Below are positions 1 to 10,053 of a stretch of DNA of 64,000 nucleotides, piece after piece. Positions within the stretch are counted from its first letter, which is position 1, and each line of letters starts with the position of its first letter. Source of the stretch: CBDAQA01 sp965198865 (lineage in GTDB: Bacteria; Planctomycetota; Phycisphaerae; Tepidisphaerales; Tepidisphaeraceae). A model generated the notes under the pieces. It saw nothing but the letters and a program-made list of their open reading frames with translations. It was not told the DNA's origin and did not search any database. A program made the translations under genes and the position numbers. The stretch lies in contig CBDAQA010000025.1 in assembly GCA_965198865.1 (NCBI GenBank), positions 496,001-560,000 of the forward strand, written 5' to 3'.

Positions 1-3000
1 GCGGGACGGCGGGCCGCCTGCGTTGCCGCCGCCGCGTCGGCCGCCGTCCTCTCCGCCCACCCGGCCCTGGCCATCAACGACGCCTGGTCCACCAGTCCCG
101 CGTCCAACCTGTTCAGCGGGACCAACTGGACCACCAACGCCACGGTAGGCACCGCGACGCCCAACGGCACCGTCTCGACGGGCGACGCCCTGTTCTTCGA
201 CGCGTCGTCCATCAACCAGCTGACCAACGACAACACCGGCTTCAGCTATGCCGGCTTCACGTTCAACGCCGACGCCGTCGCCTACAACATCGGCGGCAAC
301 GCGATCACGCTGGCCGGCAACGTCACCAACAACGGTGCCACGCTCGAGACGCTCGGCCTCGACATGGCCATGGCTGCCACCCGCACCTTCAACGGCGGCA
401 CCGGCGGACTGGTGCTGGGCGGCTCGCTCAACGGCGCGGGCGGCCTCACGCTCGGCGGCACGGGCGTCGTCACCATCACCGGCATCAACAACAGCTTCAC
501 CGGCTCCGCCACGCTCGGCGGCGGCACGCTGGTCGTGTCGTCCATCGGCGCCTCCGGGGCCAACAGCGCGATCGGCACCAACGGCACGATCGTGATCGGC
601 TCCTCGGCCGGCGTCGGCAAACTCGTCTACGTCGGCGCCGGCGAGTCGACCAACAAGATCATCAACCTCTCGTCCGGCTTCGCCAACGGCGGGATCATCG
701 ACCAGTCGGGCACCGGCGTGCTCACGTTCACCGGCAACACCACCTCCGCCAACGCCGTCGCCAAGACCCTGACGCTCCAGGGCTCGACCACCGGCAGCGG
801 CCTGTTCGCCGGCGTCATCTCCAACGCCGGCGGCAGCACCCTCTCGCTCGCCAAGCTCGGCACGAACATGTGGTCGCTGTCCAACACCGACACCTATACC
901 GGCGCGACCACGGTGGGGGCGGGCGTGCTCAACGTGTCGGGCGGGATCACCGCCTCCAGCTTCGTGACCGTCGGCACCACCAGCGGCGTCGGCGCGGCCC
1001 TCTACCAGACGGGCAACGTCACCAACACCAACGCCAGCAGCGGCGGGATCCAGATCGGCGGGGCCGTCGGGGCGCAGGGCTACTACAGCCTCGCCTCGGG
1101 CACGCTGACCGTCGCCGGCGAGATCGACCCCGGCGGCAGCTCGGGCGGGGCCGGCACGTTCGGGCAGTTCGACATGACCGGCGGGTCGGTCGTCATGCCC
1201 AACGCCACCGGCTCCTACTTCCTGCCCAACCGCGGCGCCGCCGGCGAGGCCACCGTCGTCAACATCCTCGGCGGCACCATCGCCATCGCCGCCGCCGGCA
1301 CGCCGGTCAACAACACGATCAACGGCCTCACCGCCAACTGGGGCGCGGGCACCCAGTCGGCCCTGATCACGATCGGCGGCGGCGCCTCGGCCGCCAGGTT
1401 CGTCACCCCCAGCCTGCCCGTGAAGCTGAACGAGTCGGGCAACACGACCAACCTCGCCGTGCTCAACCTGAACGCGAACGGCACGCTGCAGACCCTGGGG
1501 TTCGGCACGGCCGTCAACACGAACACGAACGGCAGCGTCAACGGCGTGCTGAACTTCAACGGCGGCACGCTCGTGGCCGGCACGGCCGCGAACACCACGT
1601 TCCTCGGCGGCACCGGGGGCCTGGCGGCCGTCAACGTCTACGGCGGCGGCGGCACGATCGACAACAACGGCCTGGCCATCGGCATCTCCAACGCCCTCCT
1701 GGGCGCGACCGGCACCGGCGTCGCCTCCGTCGCCCTCGGCGCCGGCGGGACCGGCTACGCGGCCGCCCCACGCGTCGTCTTCTCCGGCGGCACGCTTACC
1801 AACGCCACCGCCGGCGACGTCGCCACCGGCTACGCCACGATCAGCCCCACCACCGGCGCCGTGACCGGCATCGTCATCACCAACCCCGGCAGCTACACGT
1901 CGACCACCGGCCTGGTCGCGACCCTCACCGGCGGCGGCGGGACCGGCGCGACGGCCGGCACGCTGACGCCGAACGCGGGCAACACGTCGGGCGCGATGAC
2001 CTTCCAGGGTGCCGGGACCACCACCTTGTCCGGCTCCAGCACCTACGCGGGCGCGACGATCGTCAACGCCGGCACGTTGGCCGTCACCGGGTCGCTCAAC
2101 TCCAGCGTGGGCGGCGTCCAGGTGAACACGGGCGCGGCGCTCGCCGGCTCGGCCACGGCGGCCGCCACGAGCTCCATCGGGGGGCTCGTCACCGTCGCCG
2201 GCGGGGCGACCAACGCCTCGGCCGGGGCGATCCGGCTCAACAACGGGGCCGTCAACACCCTCAGCACCGCCGGGCTCGCCCTCGGCGGCACGAGCGGGAA
2301 CTTCTCGCTGCTGACGTTCGACACCAACAGCACGACGTCCGACCTGATCGCCGCCGGCGCCGGCGGCCTGACCGTCAACGCCGGCGGGGCCGACATCTAC
2401 GTCTCCTCCAGCGGCATCGTCGCCGGCGAGACGGTCACCCTGATCACCTACGCCGCCGGCACCGGTGCCGGGTTCGCGATCAACTCGGGCACCACGGTCG
2501 GCGGCCTGACGCTGCTCGACCCGAACGTCGCCTTCGGCGTGAACGCCACGCTGAACGTGACCAGCACCGCCGTGCAGCTGATCACCACCGGCAACGCCGC
2601 CCCGGCCACCGCCTACTGGATCGGCGACCAGGGCACCACCTGGACCGCGTTCAACGGGTCCAACGGCAACTTCACGACCGACAAGGCGGGCACGACCCGC
2701 ACCGTCGCCAACCCCGCGGCCACGACCAACGTGATCTTCGCCGCCACGGGCGCCCAGAACCTGACCAACACGCTCGGGTCCGACTTCTCGATCAACAGCC
2801 TGACGTTCGACGCCACGACCGCCGCCGACGTGACCAGCGGCAGCAACACGCTGACGATCGGCGCCGGCGGCATCTCCCTGCAGAGCGGCAACGGCGGCGC
2901 GACGCTGTCCATGACCGGCCTGGCCCTGGCCGCCCCCCAGACCTGGGCCAACGCCGCCACCACGGACCTCACGGTCACCGCCATCGTGAGCGGCACCGGC

Positions 3001-5766
3001 CCGCTGAACATCAACAACACCAACACCGGCCGGACCCTGCTGAGCGGCGCGAACACGTACCTGGGCGGGACGACGATCGCCGGCACGGTGCTGATCAACT
3101 CGGCGACCAGCCTGGGCGACGTCAGCGGCACCGCGGCGATCAACGCCGGCACGCTCGAGGCGACCGCCACCATCAGCAGCGCCCGCAACCTGTCCGTCGG
3201 CTCGGCCACCAGCACGATCCAGGTCGACCCGACCTTCACCTACACCGCCAGCGGCAACCTGACCGACGGCGGCTCGGCCGGCACGCTGAACAAGACCGGC
3301 ACCGGGACGCTGGCCCTGACCGGCTCGACGACCTACTCGGGCGGCACGGTCGTGTCGGCCGGCACGCTGACGGCGACCAAGACCCTGGGCGCAACCGGCA
3401 CGTCGCTGTCGATCGCCTCGGGCGCCACGACGTCCATCACCGGCACGGCCACGGTCACGAACGTGATCAGCGGCGCCGGCGCCCTCACCCTGAACTCCAA
3501 CGGCGGCGTCCTGGCCCTGACCGGGGTGAACGGGACGACCGCCAACGCGACGACCACCACCGTCGGCGGCTCGTCGATCACCAGCGGCATCGTCGCCGGC
3601 GTCGTCGACGCCAACGACGGCACCAACCTCGGCACCGGCGTCCTCACCCTGGCCGGCGGCATCCTCGAGGGGTCGGCCAACATCACCCGCCCGCTGGGGA
3701 CCACCGCCGGCTCGGTGCAGATCACCGGCGGCGTCAGCGGGTTCAGCGCCAAGGGGGGCCCGGTCACGGTCGCCATCGGCGGCGCGGCGACGCCCACCGC
3801 GCTCACCTGGGGCTCTACGTCGTTCAACCCGTCGGTCCTGGTGCTGAACACCAACACCGCCACGGCCGCCCTGACGTTCGCCAACGCCATCGACCTGGGC
3901 ACGACCGGCCGGACCATCTTCACCACGGCCAACGCCGCCACGATCACCGGGGCGATCAGCAGCGACAGCACCGGCGGGAACCTGTCGGTCTACGGGCCCG
4001 GCGTGCTCGGGCTGGCCAGCTCGAACACCTACACGGGCGGCACCACGATCGGCCAGTACCTCAGCGGCGGGACCCAGACGACCACCGGGACCGCCCTGGC
4101 CACGGCGTCGGGGGCGCTGGGCACGGGCACGATCGTGATCGGCCTGTCCGGCAACGGCGTGCAGGGGCTGCTGCAGCTGGCCAACAACGTCACGCTGGCC
4201 AACGCGATCACCCTGCCGGCCCGCAACTACACCACGGCCGCCGCCCTGGCGATCGAGAACGTCAGCGGCAACAACACGCTCAGCGGCACGATCGGCCTGC
4301 AGTCGGGCGGCAGCTACTACTACGTCCAGTCCGACGCGGGGCTGCTCACCCTGTCCGGCGGGGACGCCGCCGCCAACGGCATCGCGCTCAACTCGCAGAC
4401 CGGTGCCCGCCAGGTCACCCTGGAAGGGCTGGGCAACGGCCTGATCAGCGGGATCGTCGCCGACAGCAACGGGTCGACCGGGGCGACGGTCGCCCTGACC
4501 AAGGCCGGAACCGGCACCTGGACGCTGAGCGGCAAGAACACGTACACGGGCGGGACGACCTTCGCGGCCAACGCCTCGGGCACGATCGTCCTGGCCAACC
4601 CCGCCGCACTGGCCGCCGGCACCGCGTTCGGCTTCGGCGCGTTCACCGGCAACACGCTGGACGTGGCGACCGACGGCGGCGACGCCCTCTACAGCATGAC
4701 GTCCGGCACCGGGGCGGCCTTCACGATCCTGTCGGACGTGGCCACGCCGGGGCCCGGCATCACGCACACCCTGGGGACGGCGGCGTTCGGCGGCGGGACG
4801 GTCAACGTGGGCGTCGGCCCGGCCGTGACCGCCGGCAGCACGACGGCCGGCATCACCTTCGGGGCCGTGACGCTCAGCGCCGGCAGCCCGCAGGTGACCC
4901 TGTTCAACGCGGCGAGCGGCGTCACCGTGAGGATCCCCTCGGTGGTCGGCGTGGCCGGCGGGAACACGCACACCCTGGGCCTGGGCGGGCCCAGCACGAC
5001 CAGCGCCGTCACCGGGCCGATCGCCGACAGCCCCACCGGCGGCGGCCTGGTCGCGGTGGCCATGTCCGGCACGGGGACGTGGACCCTGGCCAGCGGCAGC
5101 ACCTACACGGGCGGGACGACGGTCGCGTCCGGCAAGCTGCTCGTGACGGCCACGACGGGGTCGGCCACCGGCACGGGCCCGGTCGTGGTGACCGGCGGCA
5201 CCCTGGCCGGCGTGGGCACGATCGGCAACGCGACCGGACCGGTCACGCTGGCCGGCGGGACGATCACGGTGGGCACGGTCGCGGCCGCCGACGGCAGCCT
5301 GCTGACCACCGGCGCCGAGGCGTGGAACGCCAGCGGCGGGTACGCGGTCCAGGCCAGCAGCACCGACGGGCTGACCGCCGGCCCGCTGAGCGACAAGCTG
5401 GCCATGTCGGGCCTGACCGTGGGCGCGTCGAACACCTCCGGCAGCCAGTTCACGGTGACCGTGAACGGCAGCTTCACGGTGGGCAACGGGGCGATGATCC
5501 TGCTGGCGACCGACTCGAACACGTCGTCGCCGACGGCCGTCAACCCGTTCAGCGCGGCGATCACGTCGCAGGCGTTGACGCTGGCGACCAACGGCCTGTC
5601 GCCGGCGAACGGCACCGACCAGCTGTCGCTGGCCACCGGGTCGGACGTCAACGGGTTCGAGCTGTACCTGACCGACGTGGCCGCCCCCGAGCCGACCAGC
5701 CTGCTGCTGGCCGCCCTCGCCGCCGCCCCGCTCACCCTGGGCCGCCGGCGTCGCCGGGCGGTCTGA
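1..5766 (+). CDS. Autotransporter-associated beta-strand repeat protein with PEP-CTERM tail (5' partial)
   Basis: Secreted giant repeat protein of unknown ligand. The reading frame is open from the first base, so the start codon lies just upstream; 1921 residues are visible. It opens with the end of a signal peptide (Arg-Arg followed by an Ala/Val-rich core, cleavage expected after HPALA at about nt 72). The body is Gly/Thr/Ser/Asn-rich with recurring units of the type GTGTLALTG..TYSGGT or GTWTLSGKNTYTGGT followed by a G.L.V strand, the pattern of autotransporter-associated beta-strand repeats (clear units near nt 850-940, 3290-3370, 4500-4570 and 5070-5130). The last residues are APEPTSLLLAALAAAP, then LTLGRRRRR, which is a PEP-CTERM sorting signal: PEP motif, hydrophobic stretch, basic cluster. 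In characterised families this tail is processed by an exosortase; none is in the window. There is no C-terminal autotransporter barrel, so export is inferred to be Sec plus exosortase. A likely terminator follows. Confidence 0.9.
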   Translation, partial: AGRRAACVAAAASAAVLSAHPALAINDAWSTSPASNLFSGTNWTTNATVGTATPNGTVSTGDALFFDASSINQLTNDNTGFSYAGFTFNADAVAYNIGGNAITLAGNVTNNGATLETLGLDMAMAATRTFNGGTGGLVLGGSLNGAGGLTLGGTGVVTITGINNSFTGSATLGGGTLVVSSIGASGANSAIGTNGTIVIGSSAGVGKLVYVGAGESTNKIINLSSGFANGGIIDQSGTGVLTFTGNTTSANAVAKTLTLQGSTTGSGLFAGVISNAGGSTLSLAKLGTNMWSLSNTDTYTGATTVGAGVLNVSGGITASSFVTVGTTSGVGAALYQTGNVTNTNASSGGIQIGGAVGAQGYYSLASGTLTVAGEIDPGGSSGGAGTFGQFDMTGGSVVMPNATGSYFLPNRGAAGEATVVNILGGTIAIAAAGTPVNNTINGLTANWGAGTQSALITIGGGASAARFVTPSLPVKLNESGNTTNLAVLNLNANGTLQTLGFGTAVNTNTNGSVNGVLNFNGGTLVAGTAANTTFLGGTGGLAAVNVYGGGGTIDNNGLAIGISNALLGATGTGVASVALGAGGTGYAAAPRVVFSGGTLTNATAGDVATGYATISPTTGAVTGIVITNPGSYTSTTGLVATLTGGGGTGATAGTLTPNAGNTSGAMTFQGAGTTTLSGSSTYAGATIVNAGTLAVTGSLNSSVGGVQVNTGAALAGSATAAATSSIGGLVTVAGGATNASAGAIRLNNGAVNTLSTAGLALGGTSGNFSLLTFDTNSTTSDLIAAGAGGLTVNAGGADIYVSSSGIVAGETVTLITYAAGTGAGFAINSGTTVGGLTLLDPNVAFGVNATLNVTSTAVQLITTGNAAPATAYWIGDQGTTWTAFNGSNGNFTTDKAGTTRTVANPAATTNVIFAATGAQNLTNTLGSDFSINSLTFDATTAADVTSGSNTLTIGAGGISLQSGNGGATLSMTGLALAAPQTWANAATTDLTVTAIVSGTGPLNINNTNTGRTLLSGANTYLGGTTIAGTVLINSATSLGDVSGTAAINAGTLEATATISSARNLSVGSATSTIQVDPTFTYTASGNLTDGGSAGTLNKTGTGTLALTGSTTYSGGTVVSAGTLTATKTLGATGTSLSIASGATTSITGTATVTNVISGAGALTLNSNGGVLALTGVNGTTANATTTTVGGSSITSGIVAGVVDANDGTNLGTGVLTLAGGILEGSANITRPLGTTAGSVQITGGVSGFSAKGGPVTVAIGGAATPTALTWGSTSFNPSVLVLNTNTATAALTFANAIDLGTTGRTIFTTANAATITGAISSDSTGGNLSVYGPGVLGLASSNTYTGGTTIGQYLSGGTQTTTGTALATASGALGTGTIVIGLSGNGVQGLLQLANNVTLANAITLPARNYTTAAALAIENVSGNNTLSGTIGLQSGGSYYYVQSDAGLLTLSGGDAAANGIALNSQTGARQVTLEGLGNGLISGIVADSNGSTGATVALTKAGTGTWTLSGKNTYTGGTTFAANASGTIVLANPAALAAGTAFGFGAFTGNTLDVATDGGDALYSMTSGTGAAFTILSDVATPGPGITHTLGTAAFGGGTVNVGVGPAVTAGSTTAGITFGAVTLSAGSPQVTLFNAASGVTVRIPSVVGVAGGNTHTLGLGGPSTTSAVTGPIADSPTGGGLVAVAMSGTGTWTLASGSTYTGGTTVASGKLLVTATTGSATGTGPVVVTGGTLAGVGTIGNATGPVTLAGGTITVGTVAAADGSLLTTGAEAWNASGGYAVQASSTDGLTAGPLSDKLAMSGLTVGASNTSGSQFTVTVNGSFTVGNGAMILLATDSNTSSPTAVNPFSAAITSQALTLATNGLSPANGTDQLSLATGSDVNGFELYLTDVAAPEPTSLLLAALAAAPLTLGRRRRRAV

Positions 5767-5798
5767 CCGCGAGCAGCAATTCGGCGTTAGATCAGGTC

Positions 5799-5838
5799 GG
5801 CCGCGCCGCCCCACCCGGGGTGGCACGGCCGATTTTCG
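5799..5838 (+). terminator. Probable intrinsic terminator after the PEP-CTERM gene
   Basis: A G+C-rich imperfect hairpin (left arm about 5799-5814, right arm 5816-5830, starting GGCCG and ending CGGCC, with one wobble and one mismatch) is followed by ATTTTCGTT. It lies 32 nt after the stop codon and ahead of the blaI promoter. The short T-tract makes this a moderate call. Confidence 0.5.
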
Positions 5839-5856
5839 TTGCGCCGCGACCCGGGC

Positions 5857-5898
5857 TTGACATCTACTATCGCTATAGTATCTACTATTGGCATAGTA
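5857..5898 (+). promoter_or_regulatory. blaI promoter with two tandem BlaI/MecI-type operators
   Basis: TTGACA at 5857-5862 is a perfect -35 hexamer. Directly after it lie two copies of the same dyad, TACTAT-N4-ATAGTA, at 5865-5880 (spacer CGCT) and 5883-5898 (spacer TGGC), with centres 18 bp apart. TAC-TA dyads are the classical operator type of BlaI/MecI repressors, and the next gene encodes such a repressor, so negative autoregulation is the natural reading. The -10 is not clear: TATCTA at 5879 (16-nt spacer) or part of the second dyad. Either way the operators cover the core promoter. Confidence 0.8.
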
Positions 5899-5910
5899 CC
5901 GTGGAGGCGA

Positions 5911-6321
5911 GTGGAACCCGACCCGTCGGACGTGGAGTTGCAGGTGCTGTCGGTCCTGTGGGCCAAGGGTCCGCTGACGGCGCGGCAGGTGCTGGAGCGG
6001 ATGCCCGACGGCAAGAGCCGGGCGTACACCAGCGTGCTGTCGACGCTGCAGGTGATGGAGCGGAAGCGGCTGGTGTCGCACCGGGCGGGCAAGCAGTCGC
6101 ACGTCTACCGCGCCCGCGTCGGGCGGGACCCGGTGCTTGGGCGACTGCTGGGGCGGCTGGTCAGCCACGTGTTCCAGGGCGACCCGGCGTCGGCCGTGCA
6201 GTCGCTGCTGCAGCGGTCGTCGGCGGCGGAGCTGGCGGAGATCCGCCGGGTGGTCGACGCGCACGGCGAGAGCGACGGTCAGCCTGAGAAAAGAGCCGCG
6301 CACGGAGGTACTCCGCAGTAA
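5911..6321 (+). CDS. blaI: BlaI/MecI/CopY-family transcriptional repressor
   Basis: Winged-helix repressor of 136 residues that in known systems binds dyad operators as a dimer and is cleaved or released after signalling by a BlaR1-type M56 peptidase. Visible family features are the N-terminal block DVELQVLSVLWAKGPLTARQ, the recognition-helix region RAYTSVLSTLQVMERKRLV and the wing HRAGKQSHVYRA, then a C-terminal helical dimerisation part. The GTG at 5911 is chosen as start: GGAGG lies just before it, the family's N-terminus begins here, and any longer start would read through the operators. The gene is followed by an M56 peptidase gene, the usual partner. The final residues (about EKRAAHGGTPQ) and the stop codon lie inside the left arm of a perfect 34-bp palindrome, so the original C-terminus may have been replaced. 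Confidence 0.88.
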   Translation: MEPDPSDVELQVLSVLWAKGPLTARQVLERMPDGKSRAYTSVLSTLQVMERKRLVSHRAGKQSHVYRARVGRDPVLGRLLGRLVSHVFQGDPASAVQSLLQRSSAAELAEIRRVVDAHGESDGQPEKRAAHGGTPQ

Positions 6322-6371
6322 GCGGGGTCTGCGCGGGCCCGCTTACTGCGGAGTACCTCCGTGCGCGGCTC
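6293..6371. repeat. Perfect 34-bp inverted repeat at the blaI/M56 junction
   Basis: The left arm 6293-6326 and right arm 6338-6371 are exact reverse complements (34 of 34), separated by an 11-nt loop. The left arm begins GAGCCGCGCACGGAGG and ends GTAAGCGGG. It contains the blaI stop codon. No T-tract follows, so a simple intrinsic terminator is not supported. The perfect arms suggest a recently acquired mobile palindrome (REP- or MITE-like), or a strong RNA structure separating repressor and peptidase expression. Confidence 0.85.
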
Positions 6372-6458
6372 CTCAGCAGGTACGCAACCCATGCGATCAC
6401 CCAACGACAGCGCCGCCGCTTGCGGCTCTGCGGATCGATTTGAGCGGGAGGCAACCGG

Positions 6459-9400
6459 ATGAACGCCGCAATTCCCTGGGACGTTTGGGTGACCGCGCTG
6501 GGCCACACGCTGTGGCAGGGGCCGGCGATCGCTGGCCTGCTGTGGGCCGTGCTGCGCGGCACGCCGGCTCGGCATGCGCGGCTGCGGTACGGCGTGTCCC
6601 TGGCGGCGCTGGCGACGATCCTGATCGCGGGGATGGCGACGGCGTCGGTCTTATCCGAGCCACCGACGAAGCGACCGTCCGTCGTCAGACCGATTCCGAC
6701 GCCATCGCTGATGGCCGGGCCGACCGTCGAGGCGGGGCCGGTGGCGCCGATCGCCACGACCGCAGCGCACCACCGATTCGCTTGGACGACGTGCCTCGGC
6801 TGGGGGTGGGCGACCGGCGCGGGAACGTTGCTGGCGCGGACGGCCGCGCGGACGGCCCGCGCCCAGGCGTGGGTGGCCGCCGGCCGTCCGGCAGCCGATC
6901 CGGAGCTGGCCCGGGCGATCGCCGACGTGGCGGGCCGGGTGGGCGTGCGGCGGTCGGTGCGCGTCGTCCTGGCGGACCGGTGGGCCGCGCCAGGCGTGGC
7001 GGGGTTCGTCTGGCCGACGCTGCTGCTGCCGGTCGCGATCATGGCGGAGCTGTCGCCGCAGCGTTGCGGCTGGTGCTGGCGCACGAGCTCGCGCACGTCC
7101 GGCGGTGGGACTACGCGGTCCACTTCGCGCAGCAGCTGGTCGAGGCGGTGCTGTTCTTCAACCCGGCCGTGAGGTGGGTCAGCCGACAGGTGCGGGCCGA
7201 GCGCGAGGCGTGCTGCGACGCGGCGGCGGCGATCGCCATGGGCACCGGGGGCGTCGAGGCGGCAAAAACGCTGGCGCTGTTCGCCGAGCGGTTGAACAGC
7301 CCGGCCGTGTTGGCGGTGACGGGCGGGCCGCTGCTGGACCGCGTGCGCCGGCTGCTGCGGCCCGGCGACCGACCTGCGCTGGCGGCACCGTGGTACGCGG
7401 CCCTGTCGGCGGTGTCGGTCGGGCTCGTCCTGCTTTGCCTGGCCCGCGTCGGCACCGACGTGGCGGTGGCGCAGGTGCGGCAGCTACTGACGCCGGCGCA
7501 GCGCGTGGAGCAAATCGCGCAGATCCAGCGGGCGACCGAGCCGCCGCCAGTGGACGACACGCGGAAGATGCTGGTCCACGGCACCGTCCGCACGGCCGAC
7601 GGGTCGCCGTTGCCGGCAGATCTGCGCTGGGTCAATGTTCAGATCCTCCAGGGGAACAACAGCATCGGCGAGAGCCCGAGCGTTCGCAAGGATGGCGGGT
7701 TCAGCGAGAAGGAGCAGGTGGGCCGCGTGACCGCGCTGGCGATGGCGGCTGGGTACGCGCCCGTGGGCGCGGGGCCGTTTGAACCGGCGGCCGACGGGAC
7801 GCTGCCCCCGATCGATCTGGTGATAGACCGCGGCTTCACGGCGGCCGTTCACGTGATCGACCCGACGGGTGCACCGGTGATCGGCGCGGCCGTGACGTCG
7901 GCGTTCGTGCAGTCGTTCGTCGTGGCCGAGCGGGCCGGGAAGACCGACGCGGCCGGGAACTACGCGGTGCCGAACGCGACGGCGGCGATCCCGCTTCGGG
8001 TGACGGTGACGATCCCCGGCTTTGAAGCGACCCAGCTGTCGCTGACGTTGCGGGCGGACAAGCCTGCGGTGGTCCAGTTAATTCGTGCCGAGCCGACCAC
8101 CGGCACGGTCGTGGACGCGGTCACCGGGTTACCGATCGCGGGGGCGACGGTGAAGATGGTCGGTCGCCAGGGGATCGTGGACGGGACGCGCAGCGACGAG
8201 GCGTTTCCGCCGGCGGGCTGGCAGAAGCCGCCCTTGCTGGCGACTACCGATGCGGCCGGCCGGTTCACGCTGGACACGCTGCAGCGGGCGGGGCTGTACG
8301 AGATGTGGGCCTCCGCGGCGGGCCACGGCAGCGAGGCGTTCCCCGACGTACGGGCCGGGCTGCACGGGTTGACGTGGAGGTTGGGTCCGCCCCACGTGAT
8401 CCGGGGGCGCATCACCGGCGACCTGTCGCGGTTGCCGACGGCCCGGCACGGGGCCGGGCGCGTGATCATGGCGACGACCGACGAGGAGGTGGCACTCGAG
8501 GGGAGCTATGGAAACGTCGGCTCGCCCCGCGAAGTTCCCGTGACGATCACCGGCGCGGTCGGGACGTTCGAGATTCCGGACCCGTTCCCGGGCAACATCA
8601 CGTTCGACGTGCCGGCCCACCCGCCCGTGAGGGTGGACGTGCCGCAGGGGCCGACGGCGGTGACGATCGATCTCGGCACGGGACCGGCAGCCGGCGCGAT
8701 CGCGAAGCGGCGAACCGTCCAGTTCCGGTTCGACGTGCCGGCGGGGGCCGCCCCGCCGGGCGGGAAGCTGCGCGTGTTTCACTGGTCGGAGGCGATGCGG
8801 GGATACGACGCGACAGAGGTCCCCGTCGAAAATGGCGTGGCTACGTACGCCGCAACGACGCCGATCAAGGTCGGCTACGCGGGGGATAAGTTGGCGGGGT
8901 ATTGGGCGGACCAGGCGTTGGGGATTGACGTGCCGGACGGTGCCGACCCGTTGGTGGTGACGGTGCCGGTGGTGCCGGCCGGGGCGGTGTCGGGGGTGGT
9001 GACCGAGCCGGACGGGTCGCCGTGCAAGTCGTTGTCGGTGTCGTGCCTGACGGTGGCCAAGAGCCCATGGCTGGGCGATCGGCAGGCGACGCTGCAACCG
9101 TTCGACGCCAGTGATGGAAGCGGGCGGTACCTGCTGTCGCCGGTGGTGCTGGGCGGGACGTACCGGCTCGTGGCATGGGCGGGCGAGCGGTTCGCGGTGA
9201 GCGATGCGATGGTGGTGGATGCAACCACTCCACTGCGGAACGTGCCGTTGCGGTTCGTGGTGGGGAAGCCAATCGAGGTGCGGGTCGTGGACGGCGACGG
9301 CGCGCCACGGGCGGGGGCGGAAGTGGATCTGAACTTCCGTTTGCCTGAAATGAGCTTCGGCAGTTCCGGCCGGGGGAGCGATTCGGCCGGCAGGGTCCGA

Positions 9401-9859
9401 TTCGAGCACGTGAATCCCGATGCGGGCGGGACGTACACGGTAGCAGTCAAGTCTGGAGCGGGGTACAGCGGGGCGACGGCGGCGGTGACGTTCGACGGGC
9501 GGCCGATCGTGGTGACGGTGGCGAAGGGGCTGTCGGTGTCGGGCCGGGTGACGGATGCGAGGACCGGGTTGCCATTGAAGTCCCGGACCGTGTATGCCAG
9601 CCCGCGGTACGGTGAGGGTCCTGCCGAGCGGGAGCGGGTGCAGACGCGCACGGACACCGACGGGCGGTTCACGTTCACGAATCTGTCGTCGGGGCGGTAT
9701 GCGATGGAGGTGGACGATGCCGCCCCGCCTGGGGCGACGCTGACGGCGTTGCCGGGCGGGTCGTACCGTTTCGACTATTTATCGGGGTGGCAGCCGGTCG
9801 TGGTGGAGGGTGGGCAGAAGGATCCGGTGGACTTGACGGTACGGCCGGTGCCGCGCTGA
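6459..9859 (+). CDS. BlaR1-like M56 metallopeptidase fused to carboxypeptidase-regulatory-like domains (frameshifted)
   Basis: Membrane zinc peptidase and probable signalling partner of the BlaI repressor upstream. The first part is read in one frame to about 7058 (hydrophobic segments near residues 13-30, 45-66 and 105-126, then VWPTLLLPVAIMAELSP). The HEXXH motif (HELAH, nt 7082-7096, about residue 208), the third-ligand helix EREACCDAA, a membrane segment near nt 7387-7455 and the rest continue in the frame one base earlier. One missing base around 7059-7061 explains both halves: family members normally continue ELSP-x-ALRLVLAHELAH. After the last membrane helix comes a long extracytoplasmic region with several carboxypeptidase-regulatory-like beta domains (for example GTVVDAVTGLPIAGATV, GVVTEPDGSP, VSGRVTDARTGLPL). 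No penicillin-binding sensor domain is seen. The break may be a real mutation or an assembly error; without correction the product would stop shortly after the shift. Total about 1133 residues if restored. Confidence 0.8.
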
Positions 9860-9926
9860 GATGCCGTAGGGCGAGGAAGGGTTTTGAGCGTGGGACTCGG
9901 AACTCGCCGTCCCACGCCTCGTCGTG

Positions 9927-10017
9927 AAGCAAGCTGTTTACTAGCAAAGGTTAACGTCGTGAAATGCCGGGTGGGACCGACTGAAAACCGTCCCGTTTCG
10001 TCCCATTTCGTCCCACG
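9927..10017 (+). repeat. Dispersed repeat copy 1 (TTTCGTCCC words)
   Basis: The sequence starts AAGCAAGCTGTT and ends with three tandem TTTCGTCCC-like words. A related copy lies on the other strand at 24689-24752, also with AGCAAGC.GTT at one end and the identical 16-mer CGTCCCATTTCGTCCC (here 9999-10014) at the other. It sits between the M56 gene and the purA promoter. Confidence 0.55.
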
Positions 10018-10053
10018 CATTCTGTGCAGGGTTTCGTCGATCGGCGGGTCGTC

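Noticed and set aside
870..6287. A very long Arg/His-rich open frame (about 1800 codons) overlapping the PEP-CTERM gene
   Set aside because: It is the +2 shadow of a repetitive G+C-rich gene; composition is absurd and it runs through the operators and the blaI gene.
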